Source: Cornus controversa (Eukaryota > Streptophyta > Magnoliopsida > Cornales > Cornaceae). Taken from it: a stretch of 64,000 nucleotides of DNA. Location: NCBI GenBank assembly GCA_026545225.1, contig CM048845.1:105644033-105708032 (forward strand). The letters are read 5' to 3'. Position numbers and translations under genes: made by a program. This document shows, piece after piece, positions 1 through 10,579 of the stretch; within the stretch, counting starts at the first letter, position 1; each line of letters opens with the position of its first letter. The notes beneath the pieces are model-generated. The model had not been told where the DNA came from, did no database searches, and saw only the letters and a program-made list of their open reading frames with translations.

Positions 1-174
1 GATATCTACTTGTGAGAACATAATCCTAGAAAATATAATCTTCTTTCTGTAATGGTAAAGGTTTCATCTAAATTTTTTACTGTTTATGAACTCCTCAATA
101 TATGTGACTTCTGTGTGGGTGCAAAACAACATAGGTAGTATGAAATATGTCTACACCTACTGTTAAAACACTCT

Positions 175-296
175 CAACAAGAGTATCTTTTTCTTTCTTT
201 CTTCTCTTCTACCGGTCTCGAAACCTTGAGCTGGGACTTAGGAGTGAAGACCCAAAGCCACTGGCATAAAGGCAGACCGGTCCCAACAAGAGTATC
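175..296 (-). mobile_element. tRNA-derived SINE with 13-bp target-site duplication
   Basis: The 13-mer CAACAAGAGTATC occurs at 175-187 and again at 284-296 and brackets a 96-bp insert at 188-283. Read on the minus strand, the insert has an A-box-like stretch (TGCCAGTGG), a B-box-like GGTTTCGAGACC, and ends in a purine/A-rich tail (T/C-rich on the plus strand at 188-210). A long duplication, Pol III boxes and an A-rich tail fit a short SINE. The two duplication copies are identical, so the insertion is not very old. Confidence 0.7.
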
Positions 297-299
297 AAT

Positions 300-939
300 A
301 AAGAAAAAGAAACACATACCTAATTCCTTCAAATTTTCACATGGGGAATTCCAAATGTATTAGTTTTAGGTGTCATAATAAGCCATGTTGGATAGGAAGT
401 CCATTTTGACTCATTTAATGATGACAACAAATTGGTCAAGGTGATAATCTGACCATGTTCTAGTGTCATACTATTTTTGTCCTAAGATTTCAGGATTTTA
501 TGAATTTGACACCTACACGCACCCTAACACACAAAAAACATAGCCAAATCCATGTACCACAGGCTTTTTACAACTATACGGGCCTGTGAATAATACAAGT
601 AGACAAAACAACAATCAATGGACAATAAAACATTAGAAATAAATTTTGGAGAACACCATAAAGATGCATAGATAAATAATCCAATACAAAGTAAAAATTT
701 TGGGTAACTTATCCTAACATTCCCTGAGGTGCATTATCTAATTAGAAACTTTTAAAAGAATGTGGTCAACCTCCCTTGACGTTTTAAGAAAATAAAAATA
801 GCCCCACACCATTAGCGGTACGGTAAGTACATTAAAAAAACACCGTTAATGGTCCATTAGATAAATTTTCTGTGAATGATGAAATTGCCCTTCTTAGACA
901 AAATGACATACATACCCCTACTCCTCATCATCATCCTTG
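300..939. other. Intergenic or intronic AT-rich DNA, no gene seen
   Basis: No coding signal on either strand. At about 701-760 there is a GGGTAA start followed by CCTGAGG, resembling a single Mutator-type terminus, but I found no partner. If the NST1-like gene continues past 2431 on the minus strand, this stretch may lie inside its intron. Confidence 0.5.
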
Positions 940-1830
940 CCTTTTTCCCATATGGATGGAGTTGGCCAAATGAATTCTCTTTTTCCATTCCTTCCTATTG
1001 TATACCATGTATTCTCTTAGATTTAACTTTCTAAAATCATTTAATTACTTCCTCCCATGTAAGTTTTGGTTGGCCTCTTTAACGCTTACCTTCTTGGCAA
1101 ACAACTCTTCCTCTTTTAACCGTAGCATCATCGGGTCTATGATGAATGTGACCATACAACCTAAGTCTACTTTCTCTAATTTTATCATTTATAGGCGTTA
1201 TACCTAGTGTTTCCCTCACACGTTCATTATTAATCTTATCTTTTCTAGTTATTCCTATCATCCAACGTAGCATCCTCATTTCCACAACATGGATGCGTTG
1301 TTCTTGTGCCTTTCCCAACACCTAACACTCTGCTCCATACAATATAGTTGTTCTAATAATCGTTCTATAGAATTTTTCTTTAATTTATTTAGTATTCTTT
1401 TGTCACAAAGGATACCACTAGCTTGCCTCCATTTTGTCCACCATGCTCCAATCCTACTTACTACATCATCATCTATCTCCCCATCTTTTTGTAGTATTGA
1501 TCCTAGGTACCGAAAATAATTATTGAGTCACTCTTTGGTCCTCGATTGTAATATTTATATTGTCATCATTTGTTAGTTTATCAAATTCACATTCCATATA
1601 TTCTGTTTTAGTTTTACTAATTTCTAAGCCTCTTGCTTCTAATGACTTTCTCTATATTTCTAATTTTGCTACTAAGGCTTCCTTGGAAATATCTACAAAG
1701 ACTGTCGCCCGCAAATAACATACACTGTGGAATGTTTTCTTAAAGATCTTTCGTTATTTCGTCTAACACTATTGCAAATAGTTATGACTTAACACCGATC
1801 GTTGGTGTAGTCCCACTTTTATAGGATGTA
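940..1830 (-). mobile_element. 5'-truncated LINE, reverse-transcriptase C-terminal region
   Basis: On the minus strand several frames give recognisable pieces of the C-terminal part of a plant non-LTR reverse transcriptase (RTE-like): CMLFAGDS near 1715, [19 protein letters not shown] near 1500, then [20 protein letters not shown] and a stretch around LRLYGHIHHRPDDA (open at 1079-1321), then KLNLREY and RKEWKKRIHLA near 960-1010. The catalytic box would read AGD instead of ADD. Frameshifts and stops between the pieces show it is dead. Only the 3' part of the element is present, as expected of 5'-truncated LINE insertion. The RTE clade is my inference from the motif wording. Confidence 0.85.
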
Positions 1831-2262
1831 AGGCCATGTTAACAAGTACAAATTAAATAATGTTCATATTTAAAGGTTTGGTTGTTTTTGTTATATTAGT
1901 TTAAGTGAAATCAATTGTTGGAGCAGTCTTTTTATATTTTATATACAATATCTTTATAAAAAAGTTATTATTACAGGTTTGAGGGTAATATTGTAATATG
2001 AACAATTTTCAAATTTCAGCTTTTGTATTTATCTAACAGTCTTAATGAATTCAACACTTATAATTAAGATGGTATCAAATAGATTTTCAGATTAATACAT
2101 ACAACACTTAAATTTTCAGTGCTTAAAATTGAATTCTTAAAATTTTTAGTCCTTGTTTTATCAAACACCACCTAAAGCGTTCAAAAATCACTGCACAAAG
2201 AAAAATAATAATAACAACAATAATGATGATAAAAGGATTGCAAATTTTCTACTTAAACCTAC
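1831..2262. other. AT-rich DNA, likely intron or 3' flank of the NST1-like gene
   Basis: No coding signal. The stretch at 2030-2175 (TTAAGTGTTG- and GTGTTTGATA-type sequence on the minus strand) resembles one arm of common plant MITEs, with no clear partner arm. Confidence 0.4.
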
Positions 2263-2431
2263 CTTGAAAGCTCACTAATATAAAAGGCAGTAGCAAAGAT
2301 ATAAACAATATAACTCTACAAGTATTAATGAAGAAAGACACATCTAATGACCTCTTGTTTTGCCTTGTAGGAGCAAAAGAGGTAAGACAAATAGCTATTG
2401 GAAGAAATATATTTAGAGCATATGCACTTAC

Positions 2432-5400
2432 TTGGCCCAAGAATTGGCTGGAGACAACTCAAATGGATGGTTAGGTGCAGATCCACCGGGACTCCCATAG
2501 TTCAACTCATTCTTGTGAGAAGTTTCCTCCGAATGATTAAGAGAGAAATGATTTTCACTGCCCGTCATTGGCCCAAATGAGGTTTTTGATAACCATGGAT
2601 CATCAGCAGAACCAGGAATAGGAGTATGAAAGGTCCCGCCATTTTGGCAATTGCCAAGAAAAACATTATGAGGAGAATGCGTGCAAGACACGGGTTTATC
2701 ATCTCTTGCAAACAGTGATGCCATAGTTTTGGGAGCTATAGGATGCACAATATCGTCCCTGTTTGATCTGTTCAATTCTGGAGGTAAAAACCAGCTACCA
2801 GGGCCACCAACCAAACCAAGGCTATCCTGACCAAGTGGAGAAGTGTTCCACATCTGCCACGTTCCATTGTCATCTGCATTACTGAAATCCATTGGAGAAG
2901 TGTGCTTATCCTGGGCCTTAGGAGTAACTGGGAATCGATTAGAACTAGAATGCCTTTCATCAAAGACTCGTGATCGTGTCATTGGAGACTCAATTGGTGA
3001 TGGTCTGTTGACCTCGGAAGATGCAGATATATTCTTTAAAGCATGTGGCTTTTCCAATCCCGTGTCCCTGACAAAGCCAGCACCCAAGTCTAACTGAAAG
3101 TTATCAAGTGACTCTGAAACGGGCCCAAGCAGGGAAACTGGGTCAGGAACATAACAAGGGTCTTCAAAAATGTCCAACTCTTCTGGTAAAAGTTCGCGAG
3201 GTGCTTCTCCAATGCGAGGAAATACGGCTTCAGATGCTAATGGAATAACAGTACTACTATTCGATGATAAATAAGTAGAAGTAGGTAAAGTAAATGGCAA
3301 TGGCAATCCAAAATTAATAGGGTTATCATATGGTTGAGTTAATGATGAGTGGCCATGTGATGGAGGACTTCGAACTTCTGCTTGTAATTTCCCATTTGGT
3401 CTACTTATGACGTTCAAATTAGAGGGTGGAGTAACAGCTGATGAACGGGTAAATAACTGCTGCCATGATTTTTTAGGAATTGTTGCTGGTTGTGGTTCAA
3501 CAAGAACCTGCAATAGACAGCTCAACATAAATATATGGTATACCTAAGTTCATCATCGTCAATAAACCATAAATAGACCATGCTGTCATAAATGTTACCC
3601 ACTGGCTCAGAAATCCTGAAAACCTCTAGATTATAACGCATCCAAGGAATTTGTGCAACAGAAAGAAGAAGGTACATAATAGCACTAGATTTGCAGTGGT
3701 TCAAAATTCTAGATCAGATTAAAAAGAAAAAAGATAGTAAACATGTCAGTCAGTAAGAATGGCTGATGTCTAATATTCTTGGCATCACACTGGTGACTGC
3801 TCCCGTATTTTAAAGTAACACAATGGCCCACAGGGTGCGTGCATAATGTGAAGGATAGGTCTAGAAGAGGATGATGGACTTCACATCCCTTGTGTGTTTT
3901 CCAAGACAAGGATACTAAATCAGTGGTTAACAGAAATAAATAAGAAACCATATGTAGTAAGATGACTTACAGGACGGCTGATGCTCCTTTCATCTCCATT
4001 TATATTTGACTTCCCATATATAAGCCCAGGCTTAGATAAATCTTTCCCTTTGACAGAATTTTGAACATGATCTAAAGAACCATTAGGCGTGTTTTCTCTT
4101 GAAACAATAGCAGAAGTATTAGAACCCTTTCCAAAGAAACTACCTCCACTAAATGCTCTAGAAGATGATAGAAAAGTACCCCTCATATGATCCAGGTATC
4201 TAGTTCCGGCACTTCCCCGGCAATGATTGTTTAGAGTAGCACCCTTAAACCCATGTCCCGTATCTGTGCTATGGGCCCTGGAACTTTCTGACCCAGATTT
4301 GTGATATTCCCGTCGATCAGTCTCACTTTTCTTGTCAAAATCCCGCTTCCCTTCACTTCCCTTACCAACTCTCTTTTCCAGTTCCTCGACATCAGAGTTG
4401 CTTTTACTAGACCCCTTGTCTTTTTCCTTCCTTCTCTCCTGACGCTTTTTTTCTGCAACCTTCCTACTATCTATTTCCCTGCCAGTAGCTGAACTTTTGT
4501 CGCGATCTTTCTCAGCCTCCATCTTCTCATCTCTCAGTCTCCTACGTTCCTCCACCAACCTAGCAACCTCTTCCCTTTGCTTCCTCTCCTCCTCTTCCAA
4601 TAGCTCCCTCTCTAATCTAGCCTGTCTCTTCTCTTCAGCTTTTCTACGAGCTTTTTCTCCTCTACTCTCTTGATAATTTGTGCCATTCTCACCTCTTTTA
4701 GCCAATATCCCCTTGTGCTCTGCGCTTGATGAAGCATCATCTCCAGAGGAACTAACCCTCATAATCTTTCTCCACAGCCATCTGATGCTCAAGAAGAAAG
4801 TAGTCAATATCTTGCAGGCCAAAATAACAACACTGGAATAAGATTTCTCTGCCATACAATGGTCATCACTTTCAAAAATCTCACCCCCATTATTCTTCCA
4901 ATAAGCAGACTTCCCAGGGAAGGATCCACCAACCCAATTACCATTGTCCAACCAATCTTGACCACACATCCAACCGTTTTCAGCCCACACCTTACCATTG
5001 AATATTTTCCCACCTTTGCCAACCAAATCTTTCAAAATTCCAGAATTTGAAAGCCCCAGTCCAGGCGGTACAGGAAAGTCCAAAACAGGTCTCTTTGATA
5101 TATGCCCACAGTATGAACACATAAACCGACCCCCACCAGGATTCTGATCTCGATATGGAGTCAAACAATTCCGGCACCTGCGTGTTGCCGTCTTCCGAAG
5201 CTTCTGCATTTCAATCACCTCAAACCGCTTTCTCTCTCTAAGCTGGGCATTCCTCCGAACCCGCCAAGCTGACAACTGCGGCATCAAAATCTCATACCAA
5301 AAGAGGGTAACCAAAAGCACAAACACGCACGCCAACCTCGGTGAGGTGATTTCGAACCGGAAAGCTGGCGGCAAAAGCTGAGATAAAGCCCATAGTCCAA

Positions 5401-5476
5401 TCAGTGGAATTACTAACCATGGAAGCATGGTAGCAACCCGTCGAGACCACTTCTGAATAACACACAGTATACACAT
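2432..5476 (-). CDS. NST1-like membrane zinc-ribbon protein, 3' end not found
   Basis: I recognise this as the plant protein annotated as stress response protein NST1-like; its biochemical role is unknown to me. Exon 5476..3971 (502 codons, phase 0) ends in a GTAAGT donor; exon 3507..2432 (358 codons plus two bases) follows a TTGCAG acceptor and ends in another GTAAGT donor at 2431, so at least one more exon is expected. An in-frame TAG lies two codons upstream of the chosen ATG, which fixes the start. Visible features: hydrophobic segments at about residues 19-38, 49-65 and 214-235; a C101-x2-C104...C120-x2-C123 zinc ribbon; a Glu/Arg/Lys-rich coiled coil at about 265-370; then a Ser/Pro-rich low-complexity half. 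It is probably anchored in an internal membrane with the charged tail in the cytosol (inference). A hydrophobic candidate exon at 2315..2263 is frame-compatible but unconvincing. Confidence 0.9.
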
Positions 5477-6060
5477 TATCCTCTAAGTCAAACCTATCTT
5501 CCCCGTATAAAAGTCAAACCAAATACAAACCCTAAAAAATTATCAACAATCACAGCTCTGCAATTCCAAGCTCTGCTACAAGAATCGAAAACCTAACCCT
5601 ACGTTCTCGTCTTAATCGAATCCCAACAAGATATGAATCCTCCAAATCCTAAGAAAGCGATTTGTGTAAGAAGACCTAATTTTCAATCCAATAACCGAGG
5701 ATTAATCAGAATAGTGAACTTGATTATAACGATCAATAGTGGTTTCTTAAACGTTGTTGTTTGGGAGCTTCGAAACCCAGTGTAGAAGAAACGAATAAAT
5801 CAAACGAATGGAATTAGGGGACTTACAGATTGCGTCGCCATTAACCAAAAAATCGGCGATTTGCGTTCTCTTATCGGCCGATGAGACGGTGGTGGTGCTA
5901 TCGGCTGAGCCGCCTCAGAGACGGTGGTCGTCGCTGCGGTTCGTTCTTTATCAGCGAAGAAACTGTGATGATTGATTGTGATTGATGAGAGAAGAAATAT
6001 AGATAAGAGAGAGAAACAAGAAGACAATGAAGCAAAATAAGGAAAGCTATATAAAAGCAG
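5477..6060 (-). promoter_or_regulatory. 5' UTR with intron and core promoter of the NST1-like gene
   Basis: On the minus strand a pyrimidine-rich leader (CTTCTTGTTTCTCTCTC at about 6020-6000) runs to a clean CT|GTAAGT donor at 5827/5826, so the gene has a spliced non-coding first exon of about 200 bp. Likely acceptors lie at 5530-5600, for example TTTTTTAG. A TATATAG box at about 6052-6046 is well placed. A short ATG GCG ACG CAA reading frame starts just before the donor and could act as an upstream ORF after splicing. Confidence 0.6.
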
Positions 6061-6164
6061 ACACTGAACCGGTCGGGTTAGCTAGACCATTGTTTCGGGA
6101 GTCGGACCGGTTGGGTTTGAAGCATTGGATTATGGAAGGAGTTAACATTCCGCTGTGAGTCCCA

Positions 6165-6388
6165 CGAATTTAGTGGACTCATCGTGTGTAGAGTCATCTA
6201 CACCATTTTCCATGAATAGCATAGCACAGAGAGAATCTGAAGAATGGTAGACATTGCCCCATATGACATGTAATCGTCACAAGGATAGTAGATTCATCCA
6301 ATGTAGAGTGATCTGCACCCTTGTCGGTGTATAGCACAGAGAGCATTTAAGACTCCGTTTGAATCGAAGAATTTAGAAGAATAAAGAG

Positions 6389-6419
<31 letters not shown>

Positions 6420-6890
6420 CTTGTTGTGTTTGGATAGACTTCATTTAAAGAAAAGAAAGGATAAAGAGGGATAGATATCCCTTCTTAGAAGAGAAAGGAT
6501 AGTGTATAAATATTTTTATAATTTCGAAACTGCCCTTAACAATTAGAAAAAAAAATTTGTTATTTCACTCATGTCCCATAAATATAAAAGGATATGATAG
6601 TAATTTAGTTGTTATCTTTCTCTCCCCTATCTTATTCAAATAAGAATGCTATTATCTCATTTCTTTTCTCTCATATTTATCCAAACATGAATAAAGTTTG
6701 TTTCTATCCTCTCCTCTCCCTTTTTTTTCCTCATAACTAATGTTATTATCTCCTTTTTCTTCTCTTGTGTCTATTCAAACAGAGCCTAAAAAATAGTAGA
6801 AACTGCCTTATATGAAATTTATTTTAATTTTCACAGATAGAGTGGACTCACCCTATGTAGAGTGATCTATACCATTCCCGATGAGAGGAT
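6165..6890. repeat. Three diverged copies of a short repeat upstream of the NST1-like gene
   Basis: The motif GTGGACTCA...TGTAGAGT(G/C)ATCT(A/G)(C/T)ACC occurs at about 6170-6215, 6283-6323 and 6840-6880. The last two copies are also preceded by a shared TAGTAGA/TAGA-type block. The second and third copies are separated by the Tourist-like MITE at 6351-6786, so the array existed before that insertion. Confidence 0.6.
6348..6789. mobile_element. Tourist-like MITE (PIF/Harbinger type)
   Basis: The element at 6351-6786 has inverted ends: GACTCCGTTTGAAT on the left and ATTCAAACAGAGCC on the right (reverse complement GGCTCTGTTTGAAT). A TAA trinucleotide flanks both sides (6348-6350 and 6787-6789), matching the 3-bp target of this superfamily. 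The ends stay roughly complementary inward (TCTTCT/AAGAGAA-type arms), giving a hairpin-prone 436-bp element. It contains a (TA)14 run at about 6392-6419 and no coding capacity. Confidence 0.7.
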
Positions 6891-7851
6891 ACGGTTAGTT
6901 TTTTTCTAAAAAGCTACTTGATTGAGGCTATTTGATTACAAAGGAATGCTTGCTTAGATGCAATGAGTCCGAGTAAGAATTTTCTCCCGCACTTGAGAGG
7001 ATCTTGTACTTTCATTAAAGGTACAGATTGGATCATTAGATGAGACTCTACGCTAATCACCAAATAACGTAATCTCTACCTTTGATAGAGTGTAACACTC
7101 TTTCTCATTCATCCATCTCAACTAATAAATGAGACTAGATAGCATCTAATTGTTCTGTAAAACTATTTGCTGATTACAAAATCATCATGCCATAAATGCA
7201 GGGTGTACTTCTTATCTTATAATGTGTGATGAATTCATTTATCATACATTAATAATCGGGTTTAATGTGATAAGGGACATGACAAACACATGCAATTGCA
7301 TTTATAAGTTGAAGGAGTAGTGGTGGTGGATGTTTACATGAGTATTAACTACAAATCAGAAGGATTTTAATTTATTATGTGTCAACAGGTATTTGAATAA
7401 ATTGATGGTTATTATTGAAAAATCAACTTCTACATAAGAAGATCATGGCCATAAGGTGAAGCACTTGACTTTTCCTTTAATTGTCATAAGTAGAGAATTG
7501 CACTGAAACATTCACAGCTCACGTGAACGGCCAATGCATTAACTAATGAGGTGGCTATACACCACCGTTTTAACAAGCTTCTTGTGATTATGCTCTGCTT
7601 TCAGCCTTATTTCAGCTCCTAATGTCCAATTTGAAATTATTCTGTTTCTAGTCAAGATTTTTTTTTTGTTATTTTTAAGTGTTTTTGTTTCCAATTTTTT
7701 TTTTTTTTAAGGTTAACAAACATAATTTTATGCTTTAAACTTTTCTTGTTGTTTGGCCTTCTTTTTATGGTAAATTTTACTCATCTTTTGTTAAATTTGA
7801 TTAGTCTTGACAAATAACATTTATCATACATTAATAATCAAGTTTAGTGTG
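6890..7851. other. Intergenic AT-rich DNA
   Basis: No coding signal. The block TTATCATACATTAATAATC at about 7239-7257 recurs at 7821-7839, followed in both cases by a GTTTA(A/G)TGTGAT-type sequence, so this is a local duplication about 580 bp apart. Confidence 0.5.
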
Positions 7852-8033
7852 ATTAGGGATAGGTCTGCACACGGTTCGGTTCCCTACGGTTCCTGGAGGA
7901 ACCGGAACCGGAACCGTCCCAACGGTTCCCTGTTTTTTGGAACCGGAACCGGAACCGTTGGGAGGTGGAATCGAACCGAACCGAACCGTAGCCAACGGTT
8001 CGGTTCGGTTCCGGAACCGCGGTTCTCCGGGTT

Positions 8034-8069
<36 letters not shown>

Positions 8070-8449
8070 TTTAATATATTGAATCATTATATAATATAAT
8101 ATAATATTATTGATAATAAATGTAGTTTAACCATATATGTTTGGTGTTTGTATAATATTATCATAATATTATAATAGTAAATTAGTAATAAGACTAATAA
8201 CTAATATAATTATATAACTAATTTAACGGTTCCGGATCGGTTCCGGTTCCTTGGAACCGTCACCTACGGTACGGTTCGGTTCGATTCGGTTCTGCTGGGC
8301 CTGGAACCGGAACCGGAACCGTGTTCAACGGTTCCTTAAAAAATGGAACCGGAACCGGAACCGTACCGACGGTTCGGTTCGGTTCAGGTACGGTTCCATA
8401 CGGTTCCGGTTCCGGTTCCTACGGTTCTTTGTGCAGCCCTAATTAGGGA
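7852..8449. mobile_element. hAT-type non-autonomous element with GGAACC subterminal repeats
   Basis: The 8-mer ATTAGGGA flanks the element exactly (7852-7859 and 8442-8449). The 582-bp body (7860-8441) begins TAGGTCTGCACA and ends TGTGCAGCCCTA (reverse complement TAGGGCTGCACA), typical hAT ends. Both arms are packed with GGAACC/GGTTCC hexamers, and the centre is a T30 run (about 8036-8065) plus AT-rich sequence. It has no transposase. The open frames through it (Arg/Asn/Gly/Thr-rich) are products of the hexamer repeat and not genes. Related relics lie at 10244-13198 and about 30343-30460. Confidence 0.88.
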
Positions 8450-8456
8450 CATGTCA

Positions 8457-8570
8457 TATATAAACTTTAGCACCCGCGATACCATGTCACTGGTATAATC
8501 AACTCCCATATAAACTTTAGTGCACAGATGATACCATATAACAGATATAATCAACCAATTATATATCGTC
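8457..8570. repeat. Two-copy tandem repeat of about 50 bp
   Basis: ATATAAACTTTAG...GATACCAT...TATAATCAAC appears twice in succession (about 8457-8507 and 8509-8557) with several differences. It lies just outside the hAT element. Confidence 0.6.
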
Positions 8571-8670
8571 ACATAAATAAAAATATATTTAATTCAGTGG
8601 GTCTTATATTATGTATCATCATTCAGTCCCTTAGTTAGTAATACTATGTCACCAAATATTCCTAGAGTAT

Positions 8671-10051
8671 TAAAGTATTGGGCAAAATGCACTCACACTT
8701 CCTGAGAAATGCCTTAAAGATACTCATACACATAGTTTGCTTAAACTTACACTGACACCCCTTGTTAGTACAGTGCCACCAACTAGCATGTGAAATTACA
8801 AAGTTACCCATCAATATAATAATTATATTATATTTTAAAAATCTAATAAACTTAGAAGACCAAATTAACCCACGTTGCATATGCCTTTTATTTTTTTATT
8901 ATTTACAAAATTGAGGCTTTTTTGCATTGAAGAGTAATTGATTACTATTTTTACTCTACAATATTTTTGGGACTAATTGATTATTATTTTTAGTTTTATT
9001 TGCCAGAAATAATTGTTTGGACAGAAAACTTCTCACAAATATTCAATATGATTTTTTTTTTAAATGTTTGTTTCTTGTTTGTTTTTTATTTTTTATTTAT
9101 TTTTCTGCTTCAAATGACTTATGAAATCAGACATCATTTACAGTTCAAATTGCCCAGTGTTATATGATTTATGATGTATACCCAAACAAGTATAGTTACC
9201 TAGATTTATTTGTCGATGCATGTGATTGATTCATTTTTAGTTTATATGATGCATGTGATTGATTAGTTATTTTTTAAAATGTTTGTTTCTTGTTTTTTTT
9301 TTTTTTTTTTTTAATTTTCAGCTTCAAATGACTTATGAAACCAGACATCATTAACGGTTCAAATTTAGTGCCCAATCTTATATGACAATTTATTTGGATG
9401 TAATCACTTATGACAATTTATTTGGATGATGTAATGTCACTATTTGAATGTAATCACAATTATTTGAATGTTTATTTGGATAATATAATGTCACTTTATT
9501 TGAATGTTTATTTAAATTGGAGATATGTGGTGTTGATTTTATTAAATAGATATATTTATCATGTTATATATGAAATACATGTATACAGACTGAGATACAC
9601 GTATAATGCCACTTATTTGAATGTAATGACAGTTTATTGTCTATCACTATTTTCTCTATTATTTGGATAATTTTATTATAGATAAAATGCTAGAAATTAA
9701 AGAAAGAAAATCTATCTTAATGGAAGCATTTTCCTTAAATTGTTATCTTCGATTATTTTTGAGTCTCAATGATTACAGAATTTGAATGAAAGTTAAAAGT
9801 GAAGCAAGGGTAGTTTTGTAAAAGTGAAAATGTAAAATTGAGGGCAATATGGTCTTTTCAATTAGTGGAGTGGTAAAAAGACATTTTGCACAGTGTTAGT
9901 GTAATTTTTGACTGATGAATGATGGTTGGGGGTTGTGTACATTCACGCCTCAAACCTAAAAGGGTGTGAACGTAGGTTTAAGCAAATTATGCATATGAGT
10001 GTTTTTAAGGTAAACCTCAGGGGGTGTGAGTGCATTTTTTCCTAAAGTATT
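8671..10051. mobile_element. Mutator-like non-autonomous element (9-bp TSD)
   Basis: TAAAGTATT occurs at 8671-8679 and 10043-10051. Between them, 8680-10042 (1363 bp) has long inverted ends: left GGGCAAAATGCACTCACAC, right (reverse complement) GGAAAAAATGCACTCACAC. The similarity continues for about 130 bp (CTTAAA.ATACTCATA..CATA.TTTGCTTAAAC). A 9-bp duplication with long terminal inverted repeats is the Mutator signature. It encodes no transposase, so it needs a helper in trans. Confidence 0.88.
9060..9390. repeat. Direct repeat inside the Mutator-like element
   Basis: A block of about 105 bp starting ATGTTTGTTTCTTGTTT and including GCTTCAAATGACTTATGAAA and CAGACATCATT occurs at about 9064-9165 and again at about 9279-9387. 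The second copy carries a longer poly-T run. This is an internal duplication in the element. Confidence 0.75.
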
Positions 10052-10235
10052 TTTACACATCTACACAAGTGAACTTAAGTAAATAAGTTATGATGCAATT
10101 GAATGTATTTTGAACCCTAAATGTCATGCGACAACAACTAAGGAGTTCATTTGGCCTCATTAAAAAAATTGATTTTAAGGGAGTTAAACAACATGTGGGG
10201 ATACTAATAATGTTTTAAAATAGAATTAGAATGTA
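10052..10235. other. Short intergenic gap between two transposons
   Basis: No coding signal and no repeat that I could delimit. Confidence 0.4.
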
Positions 10236-10579
10236 CATATATTTAGGGGTGCACAAAGAACCGGTGGATCCGGAACCATAAGGAACCGTAACTGAACTGA
10301 ACCGAACATTCACTACGGTTCCGATTTCGGTTCCAAGTTAAGGAACCAAAATCGTTAAAAAAATAATAATAATATATATATATATATATATATAATATAA
10401 TTAAATGAATAATAATAGCTTCTAAGTTCTAATGTTCTATATAAATAAATAAATATATATAAAGTATAAAATATATAAATAAATACTAATACTTCTAAAT
10501 TCTAGTGTCCTATTTATATATCAAGTATAAAATATATAATATATAGATAAATACATTTAGATTCTAAGTTCTAATGTTC

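Noticed and set aside
2263-2315. Candidate final exon of the NST1-like gene
   Set aside because: Frame and splice sites fit, but the product is a plain hydrophobic stretch with no match that I recall to the family's C-terminus, and the acceptor is weak. Kept only as a low-confidence note.
7807-8442. Arg/Asn/Gly/Thr-rich open frames
   Set aside because: They come from GGAACC hexamers inside a non-autonomous hAT element; such frames pollute protein databases but carry no domain.
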